A DNA stretch of 20,764 bases from Cymbomonas tetramitiformis (taxonomy: Eukaryota > Chlorophyta > Pyramimonadophyceae > Pyramimonadales > Pyramimonadaceae). Each line of letters begins with the position of its first letter. Positions within the stretch are counted from its first letter, which is position 1. Under the pieces are notes generated by a model. It did not search any database, was not told where the DNA came from, and saw only the letters and a list, made by a program, of their open reading frames with translations. Of this stretch, positions 8,299 through 15,539 are shown one piece after another. Both the position numbers and the translations under genes were made by a program. Where the stretch lies: positions 1-20,764 of the forward strand of contig LGRX02010008.1 in assembly GCA_001247695.2 (NCBI GenBank). The letters are read 5' to 3'.

Positions 8299-8555
8299 GA
8301 GGCCGGCCCGGGGCCGTTTGAAGTCAGCCCGGGCCGGTTGCGGGCCGCTCGATTGTTGGATGCGGGCCGTCTCTCAAGGGTCCCGATTATGAAAATTTTC
8401 GTGAAAATTGTGCGATTTTTATGATCTTGCCATACTTAAAATTAAAATTTTGCGCCTGCGGCGGGCAAATTTGAAGATTGGCCGACCTGGCCGAAAGTGG
8501 GCCAGTAAAATTTCCAAAAATGCGGGCCGCTTCGAAAAAAGAAAGCCTTCTTCTC
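8277..8555. mobile_element. MITE-like insertion with 10-bp target duplication
   Basis: The direct repeat TGACGCTGGC occurs at 8267-8276 and 8556-8565. Just inside it are inverted ends: GAAGAAGGCTT at 8281-8291 and its exact complement AAGCCTTCTTC at 8543-8553 (outermost bases GGGAAG and GAGAAG). The interior has GGGCCGG-type GC-rich sequence on the left and AAAATT-type AT-rich sequence on the right, with no transposase. A 9-11-bp duplication with short inverted ends fits a Mutator-like (MULE) MITE, but the family is inferred. The insert supplies the stop of the integrase frame and the apparent ATG (8408) of the next frame. Confidence 0.8.
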
Positions 8556-9377
8556 TGACGCTGGCTCACCTCATCACCAACCCCTGCGATGAACTGGACC
8601 AGCTCGAACAGATGGAACATGATACCCCTCTGCCGTGGGAGCGTCAAGAACGCACAGAAGATGGGTCGTTGGCACTGGTGACAGAGCTAATGGCGATTCA
8701 GACAGAGGCAACCCGTGTGCCCAGAATCCTTGTACTTTTCAGCGGCACTGGCTCGGTGGAGAGAGAGTTCCTAAATTGCTTCCCCACCGCTTCAGTGGTG
8801 ACCCTCGACTCCGAGCACATCTGGCATCCCACTCATGTGCAGGACATCTTACAGTGGGACTACAAGGAATACCCGCCTGGATTCTTCGATGTTGTTTGGG
8901 CGAGCCCCCCCTGTAGGCAGTACAGTCAGGCGCGCACTACTGGAGGACCCCCTGACCTTCCTCAGGCTGACAAAATCGTGCGGCGAACATTGCAGATCAT
9001 CGACTACCTGGAGCCGAAGCACTGGTTCATGGAAAACCCCAGAGGTCGTTTCCCCAACGCGCTGCGGCTTCGTCCCATGATGCGCCAGCTTCCCCCCCCC
9101 GCTGGTGTGTACCTACTGCATGTATGGTATGCAGTACATGAAGCCCACTTGCATATGGACGAACTCAGCACCACCCACGCCCTTGCTACGCTGCACTGCT
9201 TCGACACCATGTGCGTGCAGATGGGCGACCGGCAGCCATCCGGAAACTGCACAGCTGGGACCCCATCCGCAGCAGACTGGAGCGGGTCAATCCGCGAGTG
9301 TATACCCTGTACCAGCGCCCCTGCTGCGACAACTTTTCCGACATCTACGCCTCCGCAAGACTGAAGGCCCGCTTTAG
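8556..9377 (+). CDS. C5-cytosine DNA methyltransferase-like domain, frameshifted
   Basis: The domain would transfer a methyl group from S-adenosylmethionine to cytosine C5. Motif I is LFSGTGSVEREF (codons from 8735). Motif IV is ASPPCRQYS, with the catalytic Cys codon at 8912-8914. The motif VI region reads WFMENPRG near 9023-9046, with ENP in place of the usual ENV. In the starting frame the protein runs on to 9364 but loses its character after a run of nine C (9092-9100). In the next frame CMYGMQYMKPTCIWTN (motif VIII-IX-like) and VYPVPAPLLRQLF follow, ending at TGA 9377. One C fewer restores the match. The open frame extends upstream to 8408, but its first 49 residues or so lie in the MITE-like insert. 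Before that insertion it was the C-terminal part of the integrase polyprotein. Confidence 0.85.
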
Positions 9378-9551
9378 ATTCCAAGTGGCACCCTTCTTTA
9401 TGAAAGTGGTGCCCTGGTAGCGGTAGGCAAATTGTGCTCGAAGAGGAACCAGAGAACCTAAGAACTGGAGCCAAGAAGGAACCAGAAAACCTAAGAACTG
9501 GAACTTAGATGGGTACCTTAGCGGAGTGATCCCAGGAGGTAGACCACTCCT
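9378..9551 (+). other. Untranslated segment between polyprotein end and polypurine tract
   Basis: No credible gene. It contains two near-identical direct repeats of about 38 bp: GGAACCAGAGAACCTAAGAA and GGAACCAGAAAACCTAAGAA, at about 9447 and 9478. The downstream flank of each copy reads CTGGA. Confidence 0.6.
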
Positions 9552-9564
9552 AAGGGGGGGAGAG
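9552..9564 (+). promoter_or_regulatory. Polypurine tract (plus-strand primer site)
   Basis: AAGGGGGGGAGAG is a pure-purine run immediately before TTGTGCC, at the position and with the composition of the RNase H-resistant primer of Ty3/gypsy elements. It fixes the left edge of the 3' LTR. Confidence 0.7.
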
Positions 9565-10110
9565 TTGTGCCCGGAGGCACAGCGTGAGCCGATATGTCTA
9601 TGCGTCTGTGTGTGTCATCGGGAGTAATCTGGGATTGACACGATGACAGTGAAATTGGGCTTGAAATCACGATGAGAATGAGTACCAGATGTCCGGGGTA
9701 TGACACTATGACATGACACTATGACAGTATGACACTATAGTAGTATGACAGTACTGTGGGGTGGTCATCGTGGCACTTAGTCAGACCCTCGGGGAATGGC
9801 CGGATTCGCATCGGGATCAGAAAGACAATGAAATCGAGTATCAGATGTCGGGGGTATGACAGTATGACAGTACAGTAGTATGACAGTACTGTATGACAGT
9901 CATCGTGTCAGTCCGTCGACGTGACATCTGAATCGAGAATGACGAATCGGAATTAGAAATGAGATCGGATCAGGAATTGAACGTTGGGCCGTGGTGTGAC
10001 ATCGGGTGCCGGGTGGTTGACCCTGCAGCCCGAGTGACGAGTGAATAAGTAGAGCACTTGAGAAGTGTTTAGCCTTCAGAACTCGGAACCGAACTATCGT
10101 TTACACCTCA
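9565..10110 (+). repeat. Probable 3' LTR
   Basis: The block begins TTGTGCCCGGAGGCACA right after the polypurine tract, with a TG start at 9566, has no coding capacity, and precedes an unrelated gene on the opposite strand. The right end is guessed from a CA dinucleotide in TTTACACCTCA (about 10100-10110); it could run to about 10150, where TATTATAAAAA occurs. No partner LTR is in the window, so identity between LTRs cannot be assessed. Confidence 0.55.
9676..9910 (+). repeat. Duplicated TATGACAGTA-rich blocks inside the LTR
   Basis: Two blocks start with AGT(A)CCAGATGTCCGGGGTATGAC at about 9680 and a close variant at about 9837, roughly 157 bp apart. Each runs into short repeats of (C/G)TATGACA and GTAGTATGACAGTACTGT. 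The GACAGTACTGT parts are partly self-complementary. They may be enhancer-like repeats of the LTR or simple-sequence expansion. Confidence 0.7.
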
Positions 10111-10164
10111 ATCTGGCCCTGATCCAGTATATTATAAAAACCGAATTGTGTACCTTTGCAGGTT

Positions 10165-10994
10165 TCAATCAAAAACATCATTCCGAGTATCTGTCGTAGT
10201 GCCCCTGGCACACAAATAGCTCCAGACCGGGAACCATTTGCCACTTTTAACCTCTCCCCCGAAAAGCTGCCAGTCATTCACATTGGCCCAGTCCCCCTTC
10301 GACAGCCTCTCGTAGACCTGCTTCCTTGCCGTCGCTGTCTTTGGAAGCTTGAAAGTCTTGGGATCGTGCTTTTCCAACTCCTTCACCAGGCCGTCCTCCG
10401 TCCAGTCTTAGGCCTGAACGTCCCATTCCGTGATGCCACAATGCCAATAGAGTTTGTGGAGCGGGCCCTTCGATGCGCCTGCATGGTTTGCCGAGAAACT
10501 ACGGTCAGTCACATTCGTTTGCTTTAAGTAAGTAAGAGCTTTAAGTGACAAAGATGGATAAGTTACATTGTTTTCTCAGAAATCACCTGCATGCCAGTTC
10601 GCATGGATTTTATGATTTGCTGGTGCGACTTCCCCTTCACGTTCTGGTCGACGGTGTTCTGCTCGTCAGCCAAGAATCGGACCATATCAGACTGTAGATT
10701 AAAATACAATCTGCACTCGATCTGCTGAAAAGCTTCGTTATCTGGGTTTTCACTGTGAAGCTCCCGCCGAGCGGTGAGGCTATGTTGGTGCCCGAAGCAC
10801 ACAAAACGATACTTGCCGTCGTGCACCTTATTGGGGTCAAACTCCTCCGCGCTTTTGAGATGCTTCCCAGTGTCCGCGTATACAATGTACACCAGGGAGG
10901 TGTTCTGAAAAGAGTGTGGGTTCCAAGCCATGCTCTCTTGCAGGTTCACGACTTGCGCACGGTCCTCATCCCTGATACGCTCATAGTCCTCAGC
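10165..10994 (-). pseudogene. ParB/sulfiredoxin-like protein, two exons, internal stop
   Basis: The upstream exon runs 10994 to 10567. It follows a TGTACAG acceptor and ends at a GTAACT donor. A 68-bp intron (10566-10499) ends in CGTAG. The next exon, from 10498, joins exactly in phase. The first exon contains SAEEFDPNKVHDGKYRFVCF followed by GHQHSLTARREL and DEQNTVDQNVKGKSHQQI. This resembles the ParB/Srx fold pattern (DGxxR...GxHRxxAxxEL...EN); the match is by eye and tentative. The second exon is Lys/Trp-rich (GPLHKLYWHCGITEWDV; YERLSKGDWANVNDW) and has an in-frame TAA at 10410-10408, then stays open to TGA at 10165. It probably continues the chromodomain exon at 11341-11570 as one gene, but their phases do not match directly. 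The stop suggests decay. Confidence 0.5.
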
Positions 10995-11009
10995 CTGTAC
11001 AATGTACTA

Positions 11010-11300
11010 GACGTTACGGCAGCCCTCCGTCGACTATTTGTTTACCGATCGATCAAACCGTCGACCGACCGCTCGATCAGACAAAAATTGAAATCCGCAT
11101 CGGAAATTGAATCTAGTTTGTGTCACTAGGATGTCGAAGATACAACAGCCCTCCAGTCGACTGCTTGTCGACTGAACGATCGAACCGTCGAATGACCGTA
11201 AAAACTCAGAAATCCGCTCGATCGATCGGTCGATCGATCGTAAGCGGCCTCCCCCTTACGATGCTGGCGGAAAGTCGCGATATCTTGTCGATATCTTATC
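11010..11300. repeat. Duplicated GTCGAC/CGATCG-rich repeats within the broken gene
   Basis: The - strand holds two related blocks of about 90-100 bp. One ends GTCGACTGGAGGGCTGTTGT then CTAG (about 11125-11160). The other ends GTCGACGGAGGGCTGCCGTA then CTAG (about 11010-11035). Both are preceded by GCGGATTT and CGACGGTTCGATCG-like sequence. A (CGAT)n-like run lies at about 11218-11240. These occupy the interval where the missing chromodomain exon should be. Confidence 0.6.
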
Positions 11301-11340
11301 TTGATATCTCATGTCCAACTAAATGATCTAAATAGATTAC

Positions 11341-11570
11341 CATGTGTCCTCCTTATCCGAGAGGCCCTCCCAACCTATGAGCCACTGCGGAACTGCACCA
11401 TGGAGGCGCTCAGCTTTGATAACTCGGACTACGTATTCAACGTCCTCGTGGCCAGCAGGATTGAACGGAGACTGCTGGGTTCTTTTAACGGGGCCTTTCC
11501 CTTGGGCGAGTAACGTGACGCCAGAGCTACTTGCTCGTTTTTTACCACGCTCACTTTTACACATCGCCAT
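11341..11570 (-). CDS. N-terminal chromodomain exon
   Basis: From ATG 11570 the frame has a basic N-terminus (MAMCKSERGKKRASSSG) and then a chromodomain pattern: VEYVVRVIKAERLHG, then QWLIGWEGLSDKEDTW. This matches YxVExIL...xYLVKWxGxxxxxxTWE. The first aromatic and both tryptophans of the methyl-lysine cage are present. The exon stops at an ACATG|GTAATC donor (exon end 11341) in the middle of the conserved TWEP motif, so the last helix must be on another exon. No clear exon carrying it is seen before 10994. Joining directly to 10994 gives the wrong phase, so an exon is missing or was destroyed by the repeats in between. It is unrelated in sequence to the integrase chromodomain at about 8010-8180, so it is not simply that gene's fragment. 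Confidence 0.6.
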
Positions 11571-11599
11571 GATGGATGGTGAATGTGGCTGATGATATT

Positions 11600-12000
11600 C
11601 AATTTTGAATTTCTGATGAATCAGATTGAGTTATTTTCTATTGGGTCGCAAACCTCCCATCCGCGGAATCGTGGATCGATCCGCGCATGTTCAATTCTTA
11701 GCCAACGGGTCCCTTTTTAAGTCACCAACAAGAATTGATGAGCGGATTTCGATATCGATATCGGATTTCGGAATCGATATCCACATTTGAAAATTGCAAT
11801 CGATCGATTTCGATATTATTAAATTTCAATCGAACGATTCCGATATTCCGATTTTCTGATCGATCGATTTCGATAATTCAGTATGGCATATCGATCAATA
11901 CCAATAATTCCGATATTAAAAAAATTGTAATCGGTCGATACTGATATTCCGATATATCGATAGATCGGATTATCGGCCCAACCGATTACATACCTTGATA
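11600..12000. repeat. AT-rich degenerate CGATAT/ATCGAT simple sequence
   Basis: From about 11745 the sequence is dominated by TTTCGATATCGATATCGG, AATCGATCGATTTCGATA and similar variants, on both strands because the motifs are palindromic. The only ORF here is a by-product of the repeat. Nothing else is visible from 11600 to 11740. Confidence 0.75.
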
Positions 12001-12300
12001 TTTATGCACTTCATAACCCGTTTCGGCTCTTGAATCTCACTCGAAAGGCTCTCCTCATGTATCGTAATCGCACCGAAGGTGCATCTATTCTATAATATAT
12101 CTATTATAGATTATATGCATTTATGTTTAGATAGGTAAATGAGTAATTTTAAAATCGGGTCTGGATACCGCTGTGCCACAAGCAGTGCCCTACCTCGCAG
12201 TTTTTTCAGCGTGTACCTGAAAATATTAGTCTGAGTATGGCAGGGCCATATCTGTACCACATGTTGAATACATCCTAACTTGGGCTGGGCCTAAATTTCG
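12001..12300. other. Intergenic stretch, no feature seen
   Basis: No ORF, intron signal, RNA gene or clear repeat is visible apart from short AT palindromes such as TCTATAATATATCTATTATAGA near 12088-12112. Confidence 0.4.
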
Positions 12301-12640
12301 CGAATATTTTGGAGACATTTGGGTCAAATTTAAGGCGAGAAATCTAAAAAGATTCTCGAGAAATTTGACTGATTTTCGCGAACTATCGCGAAATGTCGAA
12401 ATATCAAAAAGAAATATGCGCGAAATGTAGCAATTGGCGAGAATCGGCGAGAATATGCAAAAATAATCGGACGCATTTCACGAAAAATCGAGAAAATTAC
12501 GAGAAATTTGACAAATTTGGCTAAAATTTGCCAAAAATCTCGAGAAATATACGAGAAAATTGGGTGAAAACTCGAGAAATAAATTTGGGAAATGAATTTG
12601 AGTGAAAACTCGAGAAAGAAATTTGGGCATAGGGCAAATC
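12300..12640. repeat. AT-rich degenerate repeats of CGAGAAA(T)TTTG
   Basis: The stretch is built from variants of GCGAAAT, CGAGAAAATT and CGAGAAATTTG. A clear pair, GTGAAAACTCGAGAAA followed by (T/G)AAATTTGGG, occurs at 12564-12589 and 12602-12627, 38 bp apart. The - strand ORFs here are Phe/Ile/Ser-rich products of the repeat. It lies immediately upstream of the exon starting at 12678. Confidence 0.7.
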
Positions 12641-12677
12641 CTGACGCATTGCTCATGATTGTGTTTGTTTTCAACAG

Positions 12678-13460
12678 ACGAGATGGTTACACACGGCAAG
12701 CTCGACGTTTTCGTCGGGTTGGATGAGCAACCCCTTGCCAAAGACCGCTTCCGCCGCCGCATGAGCGAGCTTATGCGACTCACGGCCACCTTGGGCGGAA
12801 AGGACGATAGCCAACACTTGAAGCTCTGCACCCTTCTCCAAAATCTTCGCCGCCGCCACAAGTGGGGGCGGTGGAAGCTGAAGGCGGGGGCGGAGCATGG
12901 CATGTGGGTGTGCAACATCCTGGGACATGTGTACACAAAAAATGCGGTGGAGGTGGATTCCTCCAAGAAGGGCCAACCCACCAATCTCAAAGGAATTCAG
13001 CTGAGCTTGGAGGCTGCAGGTGTCGAACTAAACACGGAGGTGCCCACGGAAGGTACGTAAACAAACACCCCAAAACAAAGTACATCTGTTGTTGTTTGGT
13101 AGTAATTTCGTTATATATAGTTAGCAGACATGGCCATATGTACCCAACACCAGCTCAAATAATGCACAGGTAGGGGCATACCTGCATAGTACAAGCCAAG
13201 ATAACGTACCGTATTTCAGCTGACAGGGCTTTTCTTTTTGGGTGTGTGTAGACGACTGGAAGGCGATCCTTCGGGATAGCTTGGACGCCAGACCGGAAGA
13301 GGAGGAGGGACAGGAGGAGAAGGAGGATCCCAAGGGCAAGGACACGGACAAGGTTGCCAAGAAGGGGATGCGCGCGGGGGGTTCCGGTGGCGGAGCCCTG
13401 AGGGTGGCGGAGGCCCGAAAGCGGAGGCGCCAAGGCGAAGAAAGCGGAGATGCCAAGTGA
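12678..13460 (+). CDS. Two-exon gene of unknown function
   Basis: Exon 1 (12678-13052) follows TTTTCAACAG and ends at a GTACGT donor. Exon 2 (13252-13460) follows TGTGTGTAG. The intron (199 bp, phase 1) joins G to AC, giving a continuous frame. Translation could start at ATG 12683, or exon 1 may be internal, since its left edge is also a good phase-1 acceptor. Exon 1 encodes LDVFVGLDEQPLAKDRFRRR, then a helical charged stretch and a Trp-rich segment (RRHKWGRWKLKAGAEHGMW). Exon 2 begins DDWKAILRDSLDARP, then becomes Glu/Lys-rich and Gly/Arg-rich and stops at TGA 13460. The ending looks premature, because a well-formed protein continues in another frame (next entry). I recognise no domain. The Lys/Arg-rich tail would suit a nuclear protein, but that is only an impression. 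Confidence 0.5.
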
Positions 13461-13642
13461 CTTCCCGATCGGAGAGCACACCGTGGTCTTCGCCCTCGAA
13501 GAGTGGGGCACCGAGAAGGAGGAGACCCGATTCAAAAAGAATCCCGACGTACCAACAATATGGTACAAAAAATACCTTACGGCCGAAGTGCACAACCCCC
13601 TGCTCTGCCGATTTACACACTTCATCCATCGGGAATCTTTAA
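13420..13642 (+). pseudogene. Frameshifted continuation of the unknown gene
   Basis: In the +1 frame relative to exon 2, the sequence reads GGAKAKKAEMPSDFPIGEHT, then VVFALEEWGTEKEETRFKKN and later TIWYKKYLTAEVHNPLLCRF, open until the stop reached by the AT-rich DNA after 13620. Codon use and amino-acid composition look coding, unlike the flanking DNA. The Lys/Ala-rich start resembles the Lys-rich end of exon 2. A one-base change around 13380-13420, or an unseen splice, would connect them. It could alternatively be a separate small ORF with ATG 13450. Confidence 0.4.
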
Positions 13643-13675
13643 TTATATTGCAGTTTCCTTACATCTTCAAGAAAT

Positions 13676-13905
13676 ATATACTACCCTCGATATCCCGAAC
13701 ATTTTCCTTGGGTGACGTCGATGACGTTGTCATCACCTTTCATCCGACGCATACAACGAGAACGTGACAGCGCAGCGATATGTACTACCCTCTATACCCC
13801 AGCATTTTCGCTGGGTGACGTTGATGGCGCTGTCATCACCTTTCGTCACCTTTCATCTCACGCACACAACGGGAGCGTGACAGCGGAGTGATATATACTA
13901 CCCTC
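13676..13905 (+). repeat. Two tandem copies (104 and 113 bp) of an ATATACTACCCTC unit
   Basis: Units start at 13676, 13780 and 13893 (the third is only the first few bases). Each runs TACTACCCTC, CATTTTC(C/G)CTGGGTGACG, TGTCATCACCTTTC, then ACAACG(A/G)GA(G)CGTGACAGCG. The second unit has an extra 9-bp slip (TCACCTTTCGTCACCTTTCATC). It is non-coding. Confidence 0.9.
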
Positions 13906-14340
13906 CAATATACGTTTGATACATTGCATATTAAAGGGCGTGATGCACATTCACTGGACAGCATCGTGCAATTATACCTCTATAGTATGTCTGTGACCTG
14001 TATAATTATTGTAAACGTGTTACAAATGTATCGCATGCATGTGATGGGCATATTCAACGTGCATGGCAGGCATGTTGGAGGCACATTGTGAATCTATTGT
14101 AGATGTATCGTGAACATGTTACGCATGCATTGAATCCATGTTGTATGCATGTTTACTGTGTATTGCGGGCATCGATGTTACGGAGGCATATTACATATAT
14201 CGTTGTAGAAACCACGATATATTGTTCTGGCGGGTAGAAATATTGTACCAACAGTATGATGGGACTGCTCCAGGCCAGCAAACTTGTGACCCCGCATACC
14301 AACACCGCTTGGCCAACCTTAAAAATACCATAGATGCTTG
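13906..14340. other. AT-rich intergenic stretch, no gene seen
   Basis: Alternating-type sequence rich in TGCATG/CATGCA, GTATGT and ATATAT. The short + strand ORFs lack any protein-like character. I see no splice-linked exon. Confidence 0.4.
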
Positions 14341-14600
14341 GCGGGCTCGCCGGTGACTTGGGTGCGGACTTCTTGGCGTTGTTGGCTTGACCTTGCCCAA
14401 GCTTGAAGGGGGAGGCTACTCTACCCCCCCCCATCGCACCCTTGCCCTTACCCTTGGCATCCTTGGCAACCTCATCGTCCTTCGCCTTTACGGCTTTTTC
14501 TGAAGGGCCTTTGCTTCGTTCGCCATGGCCGCCTCCTCCTCTTGAAGTGCTGCCGCATCTCGTTCTTCTTGGTTTGGCATGTACGCGAACGAGGGGTTGA
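14340..14600 (-). pseudogene. Ala/Glu/Lys-rich tail fragment downstream of the LRR exons
   Basis: On the - strand one frame reads a charged helical stretch (MPNQEERDAAALQEEEAAMA, then NEAKALQKKP) to a TAA. A neighbouring frame, one base off, continues KAKDDEVAKDAKGKGKGAMG and then SPFKLGQGQANNAKKSAPKS. The two look like halves of one Lys-rich tail split by a frameshift near 14500. A run of nine C at 14424-14432 lies a little further on. It is downstream of the LRR exons on the same strand and could be the end of that gene, but no exon junction proves it. Confidence 0.35.
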
Positions 14601-14671
14601 ACATAAATTTGATCAAAAACGAAAAAAGTAAAGCATAGCCATATCTTGCAACTCGTGAGCAATACACTTAC

Positions 14672-14757
14672 CCCTGAGGTTTAAATGCGCAACTTGCAAT
14701 TGGCGACTTTAGATGCCACCGCCACCGCCTCCGCCACGGCTGCTTCGATGCCGTTGT
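14672..14757 (-). pseudogene. LRR exon, degenerate copy (86 nt)
   Basis: It follows the acceptor GATGCAG and ends at a GTAAGT donor. It starts like the intact exon at 15137-15223 (N-G-I-E-A-A...A-E-A-V) but is 86 instead of 87 nt. One base is lost near the end (ATTTAAACCTCAGGG), which breaks the frame and removes the LDLS core. The splice sites are intact, so the damage is to coding only. It is probably non-functional. Confidence 0.65.
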
Positions 14758-14809
14758 CTGCATCTCGCATTAATAACCCTCTCCACATGCATCAGCTTCG
14801 CTTGCAGAC

Positions 14810-15050
14810 CAAGGCTTTTTATCGGTTTCAAATTTCTAACCGTTCTGAAATCGATTCGATTACTTGAATTCCGTAACCGATTCGATGTGACCGATTTGTG
14901 CTTCTTAACACAGGCGATCCGTTCGATTTCGAAAGTATTTATCCTATTAATCGATTCGATTGTGCCCAAAATACTTGAATTGCGCAACCGATTAGATTCC
15001 AATAAACGATTAATTGGCCAACTACTTTACAAAATTCATAACCAATTGGT
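14810..15050. repeat. CGATTCGAT-rich insert in the LRR intron
   Basis: The intron between the second and third LRR exons is 379 bp, against 139 bp for the preceding one. The extra DNA contains repeated AATCGATTCGATT, ATACTTGAATTGCGCAACCGAT and ATTACTTGAATTCCGTAACC (two related blocks of about 120 bp). It is similar in style to the CGAT-rich DNA at 11740-12000 and was probably inserted after the exon array formed. Confidence 0.55.
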
Positions 15051-15136
15051 AGCCTTGTTGCAAACCCCCGCCGCCCTGCCCCACCTGCATCCCGCCGGCC
15101 TCCCCCATCACCCACATGCGCTCCTCTCACACTTAC

Positions 15137-15223
15137 CGCTGAGGTCGAGCGTGTGCAGCTTGCAGTTGGCATCTCCAAGCGCCGCCGCCACCGCCTCCGC
15201 CCCGGCTGCTTCGATGTGGTTGT
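15137..15223 (-). CDS. Leucine-rich-repeat exon, intact (29 residues)
   Basis: The exon is exactly 87 nt, from the acceptor GATGCAG to the donor GTAAGTG, with phase-1 introns on both sides. It therefore splices in frame to copies of itself (G + AC = Asp). It encodes NHIEAAGAEAVAAALGDANC followed by KLHTLDLS. This is a ribonuclease-inhibitor-type LRR (LxxLxLxxNxIxxxGAxAxAxAL), the class found in NLR-type receptors and RanGAP-like proteins, where stacked repeats form a protein-binding arc. One repeat per symmetric exon is a design that lets repeats multiply by unequal crossing-over. The rest of the gene is not recognised upstream. Confidence 0.7.
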
Positions 15224-15362
15224 CTGCATCGCGCATCAACAATCCTCCCCACATGCATCAGCCTCGCTTGCGGACCCCCGCGGCCCCGCCCCACCTGCAT
15301 CCGGCCGGCCTCGCCCGTCCCCACCCTCGCCCATCACCCACATGTGCCCCTCTCACACTTAC

Positions 15363-15449
15363 TGCGAAGGTCGAGCGTGTGCAGCTTGCAGTTGGCATCT
15401 CCAAGCGCCGCCACCACAGCCTCCGCCCCGGTTGCTCCGATGCCGTTTT
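15363..15449 (-). pseudogene. Leucine-rich-repeat exon with damaged acceptor
   Basis: The 87-nt frame is open (K-N-G-I-G-A-T-G-A-E-A-V-V-A-A-L, then GDANCKLHTLDLR) and the GTAAGTG donor is intact. The acceptor, GATGCAG in the other two copies, reads GATGCAA here because of an A run (T on the + strand, 15446-15451). The exon would be skipped unless another acceptor is used. It is the most upstream copy seen; no further LRR exon is evident above 15450. Confidence 0.65.
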
Positions 15450-15539
15450 TTGCATCGAACACCAGCAATCCTCCCCACATGCATCAACCTCGCATGCAGC
15501 CCACCGCCGCCCCGCCCCACCTGCATCCGGCCACCCCCC

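Larger units (their letters stand above)
1..10110 (+). mobile_element. Ty3/gypsy-type LTR retrotransposon, decayed, with nested inserts
   Basis: Gag, a DD35E integrase with chromodomain, a polypurine tract and a terminal LTR-like block occur in the order and on the strand expected for a Ty3/gypsy chromovirus. The 5' LTR would lie upstream of the window. Two unusual cargo domains are present: an adenine-methyltransferase-like domain before the integrase and a cytosine-methyltransferase-like domain after the chromodomain. No protease, reverse transcriptase or RNase H motif is visible. The interval where they should lie (about 3821-6060) holds an F-box cassette and unrecognised sequence. A 279-bp MITE-like insert sits at 8277-8555. 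The right end is uncertain to a few tens of bases. It is inferred, not shown, that Gag and the integrase polyprotein belong to the same element copy. Confidence 0.75.

Noticed and set aside
8408..8555. The N-terminal 49 residues or so of the cytosine methyltransferase ORF, starting at ATG 8408
   Set aside because: They lie wholly inside the MITE-like insert and have no methyltransferase character. The real domain enters at the target duplication at 8556.
11735..11944. Ile/Ser/Arg-rich ORF in the CGATAT repeats
   Set aside because: The residues simply follow the hexanucleotide repeat; there is no coding evidence.
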